Shown piece by piece: positions 32,310 to 41,111 of a DNA stretch of 64,000 nt (the first letter of the stretch is position 1; every line of letters starts with the position of its first letter). The position numbers and the translations under genes are program-made. Under the pieces are notes generated by a model. It did not search any database, was not told the origin of the DNA, and saw nothing but the letters and a program-made list of their open reading frames with translations. The stretch is from JACVRW01 sp963813495 (lineage in GTDB: Bacteria > Actinomycetota > Thermoleophilia > Solirubrobacterales > Thermoleophilaceae): positions 62,001 to 126,000 of the forward strand of contig CAWEZC010000006.1 of assembly GCA_963813495.1 (NCBI GenBank). The letters run 5' to 3'.

Positions 32310-33860
32310 ATGGCCCAGGCAGGCAACAAGCGCCTCGTGCTCGTGGCGATGATCTTCGCGGTCGCGATGACATTCATCGACCAGACGATCGTCGCTATCG
32401 CCGTGCCCGAGCTGCAAAAGGACCTGTCGCTCTCGGCCACCGGAGTGCAGTGGATCATCAACGGCTACCTGCTGGCGCTCTCGGCGCTGTTCGCCTTCGG
32501 CGGACGCCTGGCCGACATCGCCGGCCACCGGCGCATGGTGCTGATCGGCGTGGTGATCTTCGCCACCGCCTCGGCCCTCTGCGGCGCCACGCCCACGGGC
32601 TCGGCCGCCGAGGCGTGGCTGATCACCTTCCGTGTGATCCAGGGTGCCGGCGCGGCGCTGATGTTCCCCGCCGCTCTGGCGATCGTGGTCGGCGCCTTCC
32701 CGCTGCGCGAGCGCGGCAGGGCGATGGCGATCTTCTTCGGCGTCACCGGCGGCCTCACCGCGGTGGGACCGCTGGCCGGCGGCTATCTCACCGCCATCAG
32801 CTGGCGGGCCATCTTCTGGGTCAACATCCCGGTGGCGATCGCCGCCGTGGTGTTGACGCTGCTGGCCAAGCCGGCCAACGATCGCCACCCTGCGCCGCTG
32901 GACTACCGTGGCGCGATCCTCGTCTCGGCGGGGATGGGACTCGTGGTGCTCGGCCTGCAGCAGTCGAGCGTGTGGGGCTGGGGCGATCCCAAGACGTGGC
33001 TCTGCATCGCCGCGGGGCTCGCGCTGCTGGCGGCGTTCGTGGTCTGGGAGGGGCGTGTGGCCGATCCGCTGATCCGCGTCGGCATCTTCCGCGACCGCGG
33101 CTTCGCGGTGGACAATGCCGTGCTGTTCCTGATGTCGGCGGTATTCGTGCCGCTGTTCTTCTTCGCCAGCCTGTACGCGCAGGTGGGGCTCGAGCAAAGC
33201 GCGTCGGAGGCCGGGCTCTACCTGCTGATCTTCTTCGGTGGCTTTGCCAGTGCCGCCCAGCTCGGCGGGCGACTGCTCGACCAGCGGGGCGCTCGCGTGG
33301 CCGTGGTTCCCGGCTGCCTGCTCGCGGCCCTGGGCCTGGCCCTCTGGGCCTGGCGGCTGCCCGACCTCGACCTCAACGACCAGTGGTACTTCATCGTGCT
33401 CACCGGCGCGGGCATCGGCCTGCTGCTGGGGCCGGCCTCCACCGACGCCGTCAACCGCGCGCCGAAAACGAGCTACGGCGAGATCACGGGCATCACCCAA
33501 ACCAGCCGCAACTTCGGGGCCAGCCTCGGCTTGGCGGTGCTGGGCACGATCCTGATCCTGCGCGAGAAGGCGAACATCCAGTCCTCGCTCGAAGCGCTCG
33601 GTGTGCCCAAGACGCGCGCCGACCAGATCGCCGACGCTCTCAATCACGCCGGAGGGGGCTCGGGCTCGGAGTACGGCGCGCGCGCCGGAAGGCGAGCGCA
33701 GGAGCTGTTCTCCGTGGTGCAGCACGACTTCGCGGTGGCCATCCAGACCGTCTTCTACATGATGGCGGGCGTGATGCTGGTGGCGTTCGTGGTGGCCCTG
33801 GTGGCCATGCCCGGGGGCCGGGTCGAGGAAGCGCCGGCGCCCGCCCGCGAGACCGTGTAA
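32310..33860 (+). CDS. MFS multidrug exporter, DHA2 (14-TM) family
   Basis: 516 residues from ATG at 32310. It has FIDQTIVAIAVPELQKDL (the DHA2 motif D1 in TM1), GRLADIAGHRRMVLIGVVIF (motif A), RVIQGAGAALMFPAALAIV (motif B) and PLAGGYLTAISWRAIFWVNIPV (motif C region with the usual antiporter Gly-rich helix). About 14 TM segments. It would expel hydrophobic compounds in exchange for protons. The gene is divergent from the HipA-like gene, about 50 bp between starts. Confidence 0.88.
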   Translation: MAQAGNKRLVLVAMIFAVAMTFIDQTIVAIAVPELQKDLSLSATGVQWIINGYLLALSALFAFGGRLADIAGHRRMVLIGVVIFATASALCGATPTGSAAEAWLITFRVIQGAGAALMFPAALAIVVGAFPLRERGRAMAIFFGVTGGLTAVGPLAGGYLTAISWRAIFWVNIPVAIAAVVLTLLAKPANDRHPAPLDYRGAILVSAGMGLVVLGLQQSSVWGWGDPKTWLCIAAGLALLAAFVVWEGRVADPLIRVGIFRDRGFAVDNAVLFLMSAVFVPLFFFASLYAQVGLEQSASEAGLYLLIFFGGFASAAQLGGRLLDQRGARVAVVPGCLLAALGLALWAWRLPDLDLNDQWYFIVLTGAGIGLLLGPASTDAVNRAPKTSYGEITGITQTSRNFGASLGLAVLGTILILREKANIQSSLEALGVPKTRADQIADALNHAGGGSGSEYGARAGRRAQELFSVVQHDFAVAIQTVFYMMAGVMLVAFVVALVAMPGGRVEEAPAPARETV

Positions 33861-33964
33861 CCCCGCGCGGAGATCTCGCTACATTCAGGAGGGACCGGCT
33901 GCACGGGCGCCTGGGGAGGACGCCCTCGCAGGACACCAGCCGGTCCGGCAGGAAGGAACTCAGC

Positions 33965-35107
33965 ATGCGCGATCTCAGAACGCACATCTCGCTTCGCAAT
34001 GCGATGCCTCGGCACGCGCTGCTTCGCCTGCGCGCTCGCGCCTGGCCGATCCTGCAGACGGCGCTCTCGGCAGTGGCCGCGTGGTACCTGGCCAAGCTGA
34101 TCCTGCCCGTCGAGCAGCCGGTATTCGCCTCGATTGCGGCGGTCATCGCCGTCGGGGCCACCTACGGCCAGCGCCGCCAGCGCGCCATCGAGCTGATCGG
34201 CGGGGTGGTGCTGGGCATCGGGGTGGCCGACCTGCTTGTCACCGCCATCGGCTCCGGGCCGCTTCAGCTCGGGGTGATGATCGTGCTCGCCATGTCGGTG
34301 GCGGTGGTGCTGGGCGGCGGTCCGCTGCTCATTACCGAGGCCGCGGTATCGGCCATCCTGCTCGTCCTGCTGGAGCCCAGCGGCAGCGGGCTTCCGCCCA
34401 TGCGGCTGCTCGAGGCGCTGGCCGGCGGCGGCGTGGCGCTGGCCATCAGCGCGCTGGCCTTCCCGCTCGATCCCGTCCTGCTGGTCGGGCGCTCGGTTCA
34501 TGACGTGTTCGGTCGGCTGGGCCGGACGCTGGAGGACGTGTCATGGGCGCTCACCGAGCACGACGAGGTCCGTGCGCTCCACGCCCTTGAGGACACGCGC
34601 GAGCTCGACGCGGCGATGCTCGCCCTCGACGAGGCGCTCGTCCTGGGCCACGAGACCGCGCGCTTCTCACCGGGCCGGCGCTCGTCGCTCGGCGAGCTCG
34701 ACCGGTATGCCCGCAGTGCTCCCCACATCGACCTCGCGGTGAGAAACGCGCGCATGCTCACCCGCCAGGTGCTGCGTTTCCTGCGCAACGGCGGTACGGC
34801 ACCCGGAGAGCTGCCGGAGGCGGTCCACGACCTCGGGCAGGCGGTCTGGACTCTGGCCGCGGAGCTCGACTATCCCGATCCGCAGGGCGCGGACGTGCGC
34901 CGGTATGCGCTGCGGGCGGCCGCCCGTGCCACCGAGAGCTTCGAGCGCGAGCGCGATCTCGGCGTGGCCGAGATCGTGGTGGGCGTGCGCTCCACCGCCA
35001 TCGACCTGGTGCGGGCGATGGAGGCGGCCCAGTACGGCGACGACCCGCCCGAGCAGATGCCCACCGGGGAGCTCGGGTTCGGTCATGCGCAGCCGCTGCC
35101 TGTCTGA
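33965..35107 (+). CDS. Aromatic-acid-exporter/FUSC-like membrane protein
   Basis: 380 residues from ATG at 33965, with GGAAGGAAC upstream. Residues ~25-175 hold six hydrophobic segments: ILQTALSAVAAWYLAKLIL, PVFASIAAVIAVGATYGQRRQRAIELIGGVVLGIGVADLL (read in parts), which is the ArAE_1/FUSC signature. The rest is a cytoplasmic helical domain. The family exports aromatic acids or is of unknown function. It lies 104 bp after the MFS exporter gene on the same strand. The gap between contains an imperfect repeat-rich stretch (CCGGC...GGACACC) that may be a leader. Confidence 0.75.
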   Translation: MRDLRTHISLRNAMPRHALLRLRARAWPILQTALSAVAAWYLAKLILPVEQPVFASIAAVIAVGATYGQRRQRAIELIGGVVLGIGVADLLVTAIGSGPLQLGVMIVLAMSVAVVLGGGPLLITEAAVSAILLVLLEPSGSGLPPMRLLEALAGGGVALAISALAFPLDPVLLVGRSVHDVFGRLGRTLEDVSWALTEHDEVRALHALEDTRELDAAMLALDEALVLGHETARFSPGRRSSLGELDRYARSAPHIDLAVRNARMLTRQVLRFLRNGGTAPGELPEAVHDLGQAVWTLAAELDYPDPQGADVRRYALRAAARATESFERERDLGVAEIVVGVRSTAIDLVRAMEAAQYGDDPPEQMPTGELGFGHAQPLPV

Positions 35108-35174
35108 GATTCGAACCTTCACGGCGTTGCGCGCGTAGGGCGTAAGCGCACACTGTCTCCTCCGGAGGTGACCG

Positions 35175-35723
35175 ATGAAGGGGCGTCTCAAGCTTGCCGT
35201 CGTCGTAGCGGCCCTGGCCGCGCTGGCGGTGGTGGTGACCACAGCGATCGCCGGCGGTGGTCGCGACATCAAGGAGCGGCTTACGGGCTATGAGGAGGAC
35301 CCGTCGGCGCTGTCGACGACAGGCCGGGGGACCTTCGAGGCCCGGATCAGCAAGTCCCAGGAGAAGATCGTCTACCGCCTGCGTTACGCCGACCTCGAGG
35401 GCAACGTCCAGCAGGCGCACATCCACTTCGGAGGACGCGCGCAGAGCGGCGGGATCTCCGTCTTCCTGTGTACCAACCTGGGCAACGGCCCCGTGGGCAC
35501 CCAGGCATGTCCCCCCTCACCGGCGACGGTCAGGGGCACGATCGAGCCCGACGACGTGATCGGGCCGACGGATCAGGGCATCGACCCCGGCGAGTTCGAC
35601 GAGCTCGTGTCGGCGATCCGAGCGGGCACGACCTATGCGAACGTGCATAGCTCGAAGTACCCGGGCGGCGAGATCAGGGCCCAGCTGGACCGCGGCCGAC
35701 ACGGAGACCACGACAAGCGCTGA
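35175..35723 (+). CDS. Secreted CHRD-domain protein
   Basis: 182 residues. Signal peptide (LKLAVVVAALAALAVVVTTAIA, ~5-27), then a CHRD domain: LTGYEEDPSALSTTGRGTFEARIS, KIVYRLRYADLEGNVQQAHIHFG and YANVHSSKYPGGEIRAQL, the typical first and last strands. CHRD proteins are extracellular with unclear roles. CCGGAGGTGACCG before the ATG gives a good ribosome-binding site. A 14-bp hairpin follows 20 bp after the stop. Confidence 0.88.
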   Translation: MKGRLKLAVVVAALAALAVVVTTAIAGGGRDIKERLTGYEEDPSALSTTGRGTFEARISKSQEKIVYRLRYADLEGNVQQAHIHFGGRAQSGGISVFLCTNLGNGPVGTQACPPSPATVRGTIEPDDVIGPTDQGIDPGEFDELVSAIRAGTTYANVHSSKYPGGEIRAQLDRGRHGDHDKR

Positions 35724-35742
35724 CCCCCGGCGCGGGCGCCAT

Positions 35743-35786
35743 CGATCCCTGCGTTCGCATGAAATACGTGTCGAACGCAGGGATCG
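35743..35786 (+). repeat. Long perfect-stem hairpin with AAATA loop (element copy 2)
   Basis: A perfect 14-bp stem: CGATCCCTGCGTTC (35743-35756) with GAACGCAGGGATCG (35773-35786). Inside it, GCATG (35757-35761) faces CGTGT (35767-35771) around AAATA (35762-35766), leaving one bulged C at 35772. The inner pairs are G-C, T-G, A-T, C-G and G-T, that is, two wobbles where copy 1 (11565-11607) has Watson-Crick pairs. It sits 20 bp after the CHRD gene and 52 bp before the sugar dehydrogenase gene. Confidence 0.85.
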
Positions 35787-35837
35787 TGGCCCGCCGCCAT
35801 TGACAGAAACGGGGCGGCCCGGTGTAGTGCCGGGCGC

Positions 35838-37979
35838 GTGCGACGGTTTGCCGCCCTCCTCTGCCTCGCCATCGCCATAGCCGCCGGCAGCGCTCCGGCC
35901 CGGGCGACCGTCCCGGCCGGCTTCGAGGACACGCTCGTGGCTCGGGTCAGCGCCGCGACCGCGCTGGCCTTCGTTCCCGACGGCCGCATGCTGATCGCAG
36001 CCCGCTACGGGCAGCTGCGCATAGTCAAGAACGGCGCCCTGCTGAGCGCTCCCGCGCTCGACATCATCCCCAAGGTCTGCTCGGACAACGAGCGTGGGCT
36101 GCTCGGCGCGGCGGTCGATCCGGACTTCGCCGTCAACCGCCGGATCTACCTCTACTACTCGTTCAAGAAGAACGACACCTGCGAGAACCGGACCGCCCGC
36201 AGCCCGGTGAACCGCATCTCGTCGTTCACGCTCGGCGCCGACGACGTGGTCAGCCCCGCCGGCGAGACGGTGCTGGTGGACAACATCCCCTCGCCGGCGG
36301 GCAACCACAACGCCGGGGCGCTGCACTTCGGCAAGGACGGCTACCTCTATGCCTCGGTCGGGGACGGGGGCTGCGACTACGCCGGCGGGGGCTGCGGGCC
36401 GGGCAACGACGCCGCCCGGGACCGGCACGTCCTGCAGGGCAAGATCCTGCGCCTCACGCCCACTGGCGGCATCCCGGCCGACAACCCCTTCCGTGGTGCC
36501 GACAGCCGGCGCTGCAACACGACGGGACGCACCGACCCCGGCTTGGTCTGCCAGGAGATCTATGCGACCGGCCTGCGCAACCCGTTCCGGATGGGCTTCG
36601 ACCCCAACGCAGCAGGCACTCGCTTCTTCATCAACGACGTGGGACAGGGGAACTGGGAGGAGATCGACGAGGGCCAGGCGGGAGCCGACTACGGCTGGAA
36701 CATCCGCGAGGGTCGCTGCGCCACGGGCTCGAGCACCAACTGCGGTGCGCCACCGGCAGGCTTGATCAGTCCGATCCACGACTACGGACGCGGCGGCGGC
36801 TGCGCCTCGATCACCGGCGGCGCCTTCGTGCCCAACGGGCTCTGGCCCTCGCTGTACGAGGGGTCCTACCTGTTCGGCGACTTCGTGTGCGGCCAGATCC
36901 GCACCCTCAAGAACTTCGGCCTGGGCTGGGTGGCAGGGGACTTCGCCACCAACCTCGGCGGTGTGGTGGACATGACCTTCGGCCCGAGCCCCACCGGCCA
37001 GGCCCTCTACTACGCGACGTACAAGGGCGGCAACGATGAGGTTCGGCGCGTGGCCTACACGGGCAACCGGGCGCCCAGCGCGGTGCTCTCCGCCAGCCCC
37101 CGCTTCGGCGCCGTGCCGCTGGCGGTCTCCTTCGACGCCCGCCAGAGCTCCGATCCCGACGGGGACCCGCTCAGCTACGACTGGGACTTCGGCGACGGGA
37201 GCGCGCACGCCACGACGCCCACGGCGAGCCATACCTACGCGGCGGCCGGCGCCTACACGGCCACGCTGCGGGTGACCGACAGCCGCGGCGTAGCCGTTAC
37301 CGAGAGCGTGCGCATCGACGCCGGCAACACGCCGCCGCTGCCCCGCATCGACGCGCCCGTGACGAGCGCACGCTTCAGGGTTGGTGAGCAGGTGACGCTC
37401 CGCGGCAGCGCCACCGATGCCGAGGACGGCGCGCTGGCGCCGGCCCGCCTTGAGTGGGAGGTGCGCCTGCGCCACAACACCCACAGCCACCCGTTCCTCG
37501 CCCCGCGCACGGGCACCGGCATACCGTTCAGCGCGCCTCCGCCCGAGGATCTGGCGGCGGCCGCCACCAGCTTCCTGGACATCGACCTGACGGCCACCGA
37601 CTCGAAGGGCCTCAGCCGCACGGTCACGCAGGAGCTCCGGCCGCGGCTGGTCAACGTGACGTTCGCCACCGACCCCGGCAACCTGGACCTGATCGTCGAC
37701 GGAACCACGATCTCCGCCCCCGTCACCCTCTCCTCCTGGGAGGGCTACGCGTTCCGCGTCGGCGCGCCCGTCCAGGGCGACGACTCGGGGCGGGGTTGGC
37801 GCTTCGCGCGCTGGTCGGACGGTGGAGCTGCCGAGCACGTGATCACCACCCCTGCCTCGCCGTCGAGCTATACGGCCACGTTCGCGCGCTGCGGCGGCGG
37901 GGTCGTCGGCTCGTCGGTCGTGCTGCTCGGGCTGGCCGGCGTGCCCTACGTGCGGCGGCGCAGGCGCGGACACTCCTAG
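35838..37979 (+). CDS. Secreted PQQ-type glucose/sorbosone dehydrogenase with PKD domain and C-terminal Cys-TM-Arg anchor
   Basis: 713 residues. A signal peptide (~1-24), then a six-bladed GSDH propeller (~28-395) with NHNAGALHFGKDGYLYASVGDGG, GKILRLTPTGGIPADNPF, ATGLRNPFRMGFDP and DYGWNIREG (motifs listed separately). A PKD domain follows (~410-495: PDGDPLSYDWDFGDG, SHTYAAAGAYTATLRVTDS), then a beta-rich segment. The C-terminus is CGGGVVGSSVVLLGLAGVPY followed by RRRRR, which looks like a sorting or anchoring tail with a single Cys. It would oxidise a sugar or sugar alcohol at the cell surface. TAGTGC ends 7 nt before the GTG. Confidence 0.87.
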   Translation: MRRFAALLCLAIAIAAGSAPARATVPAGFEDTLVARVSAATALAFVPDGRMLIAARYGQLRIVKNGALLSAPALDIIPKVCSDNERGLLGAAVDPDFAVNRRIYLYYSFKKNDTCENRTARSPVNRISSFTLGADDVVSPAGETVLVDNIPSPAGNHNAGALHFGKDGYLYASVGDGGCDYAGGGCGPGNDAARDRHVLQGKILRLTPTGGIPADNPFRGADSRRCNTTGRTDPGLVCQEIYATGLRNPFRMGFDPNAAGTRFFINDVGQGNWEEIDEGQAGADYGWNIREGRCATGSSTNCGAPPAGLISPIHDYGRGGGCASITGGAFVPNGLWPSLYEGSYLFGDFVCGQIRTLKNFGLGWVAGDFATNLGGVVDMTFGPSPTGQALYYATYKGGNDEVRRVAYTGNRAPSAVLSASPRFGAVPLAVSFDARQSSDPDGDPLSYDWDFGDGSAHATTPTASHTYAAAGAYTATLRVTDSRGVAVTESVRIDAGNTPPLPRIDAPVTSARFRVGEQVTLRGSATDAEDGALAPARLEWEVRLRHNTHSHPFLAPRTGTGIPFSAPPPEDLAAAATSFLDIDLTATDSKGLSRTVTQELRPRLVNVTFATDPGNLDLIVDGTTISAPVTLSSWEGYAFRVGAPVQGDDSGRGWRFARWSDGGAAEHVITTPASPSSYTATFARCGGGVVGSSVVLLGLAGVPYVRRRRRGHS

Positions 37980-37988
37980 TCTTCAGGC

Positions 37989-39176
37989 ATGTCCACCAGC
38001 TCTGTCTCCGCCCCCAAGACCCGGCCGGAGGATTTCCTCGCGGTCGATGCGCTGCTCGACGACGAGGAGCGGCTCATCCGCGACACCGTGCGGGCCTTCG
38101 TCGCCGACCGCGTGACCCCTCACGTGGGGGAATGGTTCGAGGAAGGACGCCTGCCGATGGAGCTGGCGCGCGAGCTCGGGGCGCTCGGCCTGCTGGGGAT
38201 GCACCTGGAGGGTTACGGCTGTGCCGGGGCGAGCGCCACCGCTTACGGCCTCGCCTGCCTGGAGCTCGAGGCCGGGGACAGCGGCGTGCGCAGCCTCGTC
38301 TCCGTGCAGGGCTCGCTGGCGATGTACGCGATTCACCGCTGGGGCTCCGAGGAGCAGAAGCAGGAGTGGCTCCCGCGCATGGCCGCGGGCGAGGCGATCG
38401 GCTGCTTCGGCCTCACCGAGCCCGACTCGGGCTCTGACCCCGGCTCGATGCGCACCCACGCCCGGCGCGCGGGCGAGGACTGGATCCTCAACGGGCAGAA
38501 GATGTGGATCACCAACGGCTCGGTGGCCGACGTCGCGGTGGTCTGGTCGCGCACCGACGAGGGCTTCCGGGGCTTCCTCGTCCCTGCCGGCACACCCGGC
38601 TTCACGACGCAGGACATTCACGGGAAGCTGTCGCTGCGCGCCTCCGTCACGTCCGAGCTGCTGCTCGACGACGTGCGCCTGCCCGACTCGGCCCGCCTAC
38701 CCGAGGCCGACTCCCTGCGCGGTCCGCTGTCCTGCCTCAACGAGGCGCGCTACGGCATCGTCTGGGGCGCTGCCGGCGCGGCCCGCGCCTGCTTCGAGTC
38801 CGCTCTTGCCTACGCCGGAGAGCGCATCCAGTTCGAGCGGCCGATCGCCTCCTTCCAGCTGGTGCAGCAGAAGCTCGCCATGATGGCGCTCGAGGTCAAC
38901 CGTGCCACCCTGCTCGCGCTGCATCTCGGACGCATGAAGGACGCCGGCACCCTGCGGCCCGAGCACGTGAGCATGGGCAAGCTCGGCAACGTGAACGCCG
39001 CACTCGACGTGGCCCGCAGCGCGCGCCAGGTGCTGGGCGCCAACGGCGTGACGCTCGAGTATCCGGTGATCCGGCACATGAACAACCTCGAGTCGGTGGT
39101 CACCTACGAGGGCACCGCAGACGTCCACGCCCTGGTGGTGGGCCACGCCCTCACCGGCATCCAGGCCTTCCGGTGA
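37989..39176 (+). CDS. Acyl-CoA dehydrogenase, glutaryl-CoA-dehydrogenase-like
   Basis: 395 residues. FGLTEPDSGSDP and WITNGSVADVAVVW are the ACAD signature strands; RIQFERPIASFQLVQQKLA and VTYEGTADVHALVVGHALTG carry the catalytic Glu as in glutaryl-CoA dehydrogenases. It oxidises an acyl-CoA (probably glutaryl-CoA, with FAD and an electron-transfer flavoprotein). The gene is coupled to a 3-hydroxyacyl-CoA dehydrogenase (GTGA overlap). A TAGTCT hexamer overlaps the previous stop codon and lies 6 nt before the ATG, suggesting a leaderless promoter. Confidence 0.88.
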   Translation: MSTSSVSAPKTRPEDFLAVDALLDDEERLIRDTVRAFVADRVTPHVGEWFEEGRLPMELARELGALGLLGMHLEGYGCAGASATAYGLACLELEAGDSGVRSLVSVQGSLAMYAIHRWGSEEQKQEWLPRMAAGEAIGCFGLTEPDSGSDPGSMRTHARRAGEDWILNGQKMWITNGSVADVAVVWSRTDEGFRGFLVPAGTPGFTTQDIHGKLSLRASVTSELLLDDVRLPDSARLPEADSLRGPLSCLNEARYGIVWGAAGAARACFESALAYAGERIQFERPIASFQLVQQKLAMMALEVNRATLLALHLGRMKDAGTLRPEHVSMGKLGNVNAALDVARSARQVLGANGVTLEYPVIRHMNNLESVVTYEGTADVHALVVGHALTGIQAFR

Positions 39177-40051
39177 GCAGCGAGCCGGACGTCGCGATCG
39201 AGCGGGTCGGCGTGGTGGGCGGCGGCACGATGGGCGCCGGCATCGCCGAGGTGTGTGCGCGCGCGGGCCTCGAGGTGGTGCTCGTGGAGGTCGACGATAC
39301 GGCGGCCGGCCGCGCGCGCGCCCGCGTCGAGTCCTCGATCCGGCGCGGGGTCGAGCGCGGCAAGCTCGACGCCGCGACGGGCGAGGCCGCGCTGGATCGA
39401 TTGAGCATCTCGTCAGAGCTCGACGCCGTAGCCGACCGTCAGCTGATCCTCGAGGCCGTGGCCGAGGACAAGGAGCTCAAGATGGGTATTTTCTCCGCTC
39501 TGCCGCGGCTGGTGGAGGACGAGGGAGCCATTCTGGCCTCCAACACCTCGTCGATCCCGATCGTTGAGCTGGCGGCCGCCGCCGCAGACCGCGGGGCCAA
39601 CGTGTTGGGGCTGCATTTCTTCAACCCCGTGCCCGTGATGTCCCTGGTGGAGGTGATCCCGTCGCTGCTGACAGCGCCGGAGACCACGGAGAGGGCGCTG
39701 CGCTTCAGCCAGGACCGCCTCGGCAAGGAGGCGATCATGGCGCCCGACAGGGCGGGCTTCACGGTCAACGCCCTGCTCGTCCCCTACCTGCTGTCGGCGA
39801 TCCGCATGTTCGAGCAGGGTCTGGCCTCGGCCGAGGACATCGACGCCGGCATGGTCAAGGGCTGCGCGCACCCGATGGGCCCACTCGCGCTGTCCGACCT
39901 GATCGGCCTGGACACCGTGCTCAGCGTGTCCGAGACCCTCTACGCCGAGCACCGCGAGCAGCTGTTCGCTCCCCCTCCGCTGCTCCAGCGGCTCGTAGCC
40001 GCGGGCCTGCTGGGCCGCAAGAGCGGCCGCGGGCTGTACAGCTACGGCTGA
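39173..40051 (+). CDS. 3-hydroxybutyryl-CoA dehydrogenase
   Basis: 292 residues from GTG at 39173; the frame is open far upstream but that is a shadow of the acyl-CoA dehydrogenase gene. GVVGGGTMGAGIAEVCARAG is the NAD-binding fold, SNTSSIPI and GLHFFNPVPVMSLVEV carry the catalytic His/Glu environment, and the C-terminal MVKGCAHPMGPLALSDLIGLD and GRKSGRGLYSYG are diagnostic. It would convert 3-hydroxybutyryl-CoA to acetoacetyl-CoA in beta-oxidation or glutarate/lysine breakdown, following the upstream gene's enoyl-CoA product after hydration. Confidence 0.92.
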   Translation: MSSEPDVAIERVGVVGGGTMGAGIAEVCARAGLEVVLVEVDDTAAGRARARVESSIRRGVERGKLDAATGEAALDRLSISSELDAVADRQLILEAVAEDKELKMGIFSALPRLVEDEGAILASNTSSIPIVELAAAAADRGANVLGLHFFNPVPVMSLVEVIPSLLTAPETTERALRFSQDRLGKEAIMAPDRAGFTVNALLVPYLLSAIRMFEQGLASAEDIDAGMVKGCAHPMGPLALSDLIGLDTVLSVSETLYAEHREQLFAPPPLLQRLVAAGLLGRKSGRGLYSYG

Positions 40052-41070
40052 GCGGGCGGGGCCTCGGCCTGGGCACGCCGGGTTAGGGCCCGGCGCGTTC
40101 CGGCCCTGCGCGTGGCCGCCCAGAGGTGGTCGGCGCCCGCCCAGCCGGCGAAGCAGAGGCCGCCGATCGTGCCCGTCACGGTCATCAGCACCCCGGCCGC
40201 GGCCGCCGCGGCGACCCCGTCGCTGCCGAGGATGAGTACGGCCGCGGCGGCGCCCACGCTGGGGCCAATCGGCAGCTGGCCGAGGGTGACCACCGCGATC
40301 AACACGGCTATGGCGTCGAAGAAGGAGGCGTCGACTCCCACGGCGTGCAGCAACATCCAGTTGCGGAAGATCTGAGCGAACACCGCGATCAACACCAGGC
40401 CGATCACGCGCGCTCCTCCGGTCGCACTCCGTAGCACCGCGAGGCCGCGCCACACCCTGCGGCCCTCGCGGAGCGCCAGGCGTCGCAGGCCATGACTTGC
40501 GGCCCCCACGACCGCGAAGGCGATGATCGGCGCCCACCAGGGCAGGCCGAGCGGTCCGACGAGCGTGAACGAGGCCAGTGCCGCGAGCATCGCCTCGACG
40601 GCGAGGATGGGAAATTCGGCCGCGATCAACGTCGGCACCTGCGGGCATACCTCGGGGGACGAGCGCCTCAGGGCGGCTATCCGTGCGGCCACCCCGAGCT
40701 GACCGTTCAGCAGGCTGCCCAGGACCTGCATGCTCGACGCGCGGTAGAGCACGCGGCGCTCGACCCTTCCGCCGGCGGCCTCGATCGTGAGATGCCAGGC
40801 CTCGCTGCGCGAGAGGAGAGCGACGATCTGAAGCAGCGCCGTCGCGGCCAGCACCCACATGCTGACGCTCGACAGAGCGTTGGTGAACTCCTCGCGCCTT
40901 CCGGCCAGCAGCGCCACGATGACCCCGGCGGCGAGCAGCGAGCCCACGACGGTGATCGGCGCTCGATGGCGCCGCCCGAAGCTCCGCAGACGCCGGATCA
41001 GCTCAGGCGCCCGGCCATCGGGGGCGGCGGCGAGCGGTCGGTCGACCGCTGCGCTATTGGCTACGGCCAC
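40042..41070 (-). CDS. Lysylphosphatidylglycerol-synthase-TM-region-like (UPF0104) membrane protein
   Basis: 342 residues with eight or so hydrophobic segments. LLSRSEAWHLTIEAAGGRVERRVLYRASSMQVLGSLLNGQLGVAAR (in parts) and LGQLPIGPSVGAAAAVLILGSDGVAAAAAAGVLM correspond to the conserved segments of UPF0104/YbhN-like proteins. Proteins of this type flip or modify lipids. It overlaps the dehydrogenase gene by 10 bp at the 3' end. There is a second member of the same family in this window (51790). Confidence 0.7.
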   Translation of the reverse strand: MAVANSAAVDRPLAAAPDGRAPELIRRLRSFGRRHRAPITVVGSLLAAGVIVALLAGRREEFTNALSSVSMWVLAATALLQIVALLSRSEAWHLTIEAAGGRVERRVLYRASSMQVLGSLLNGQLGVAARIAALRRSSPEVCPQVPTLIAAEFPILAVEAMLAALASFTLVGPLGLPWWAPIIAFAVVGAASHGLRRLALREGRRVWRGLAVLRSATGGARVIGLVLIAVFAQIFRNWMLLHAVGVDASFFDAIAVLIAVVTLGQLPIGPSVGAAAAVLILGSDGVAAAAAAGVLMTVTGTIGGLCFAGWAGADHLWAATRRAGTRRALTRRAQAEAPPAQP

Positions 41071-41111
41071 CGTTGCCCGACGGTCTCTGCATTCGGTTGG
41101 GGTGCCGCCGG

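Noticed and set aside
32270..33964. 565-codon upstream extension of the aromatic-acid-exporter-like frame
   Set aside because: This is an alternate frame of the MFS exporter gene; real homology starts at ATG 33965 after a ribosome-binding site.
35517..37973. 818-residue minus-strand open frame over the sugar dehydrogenase gene
   Set aside because: Val/Ala/Gly-rich antisense shadow without domains.
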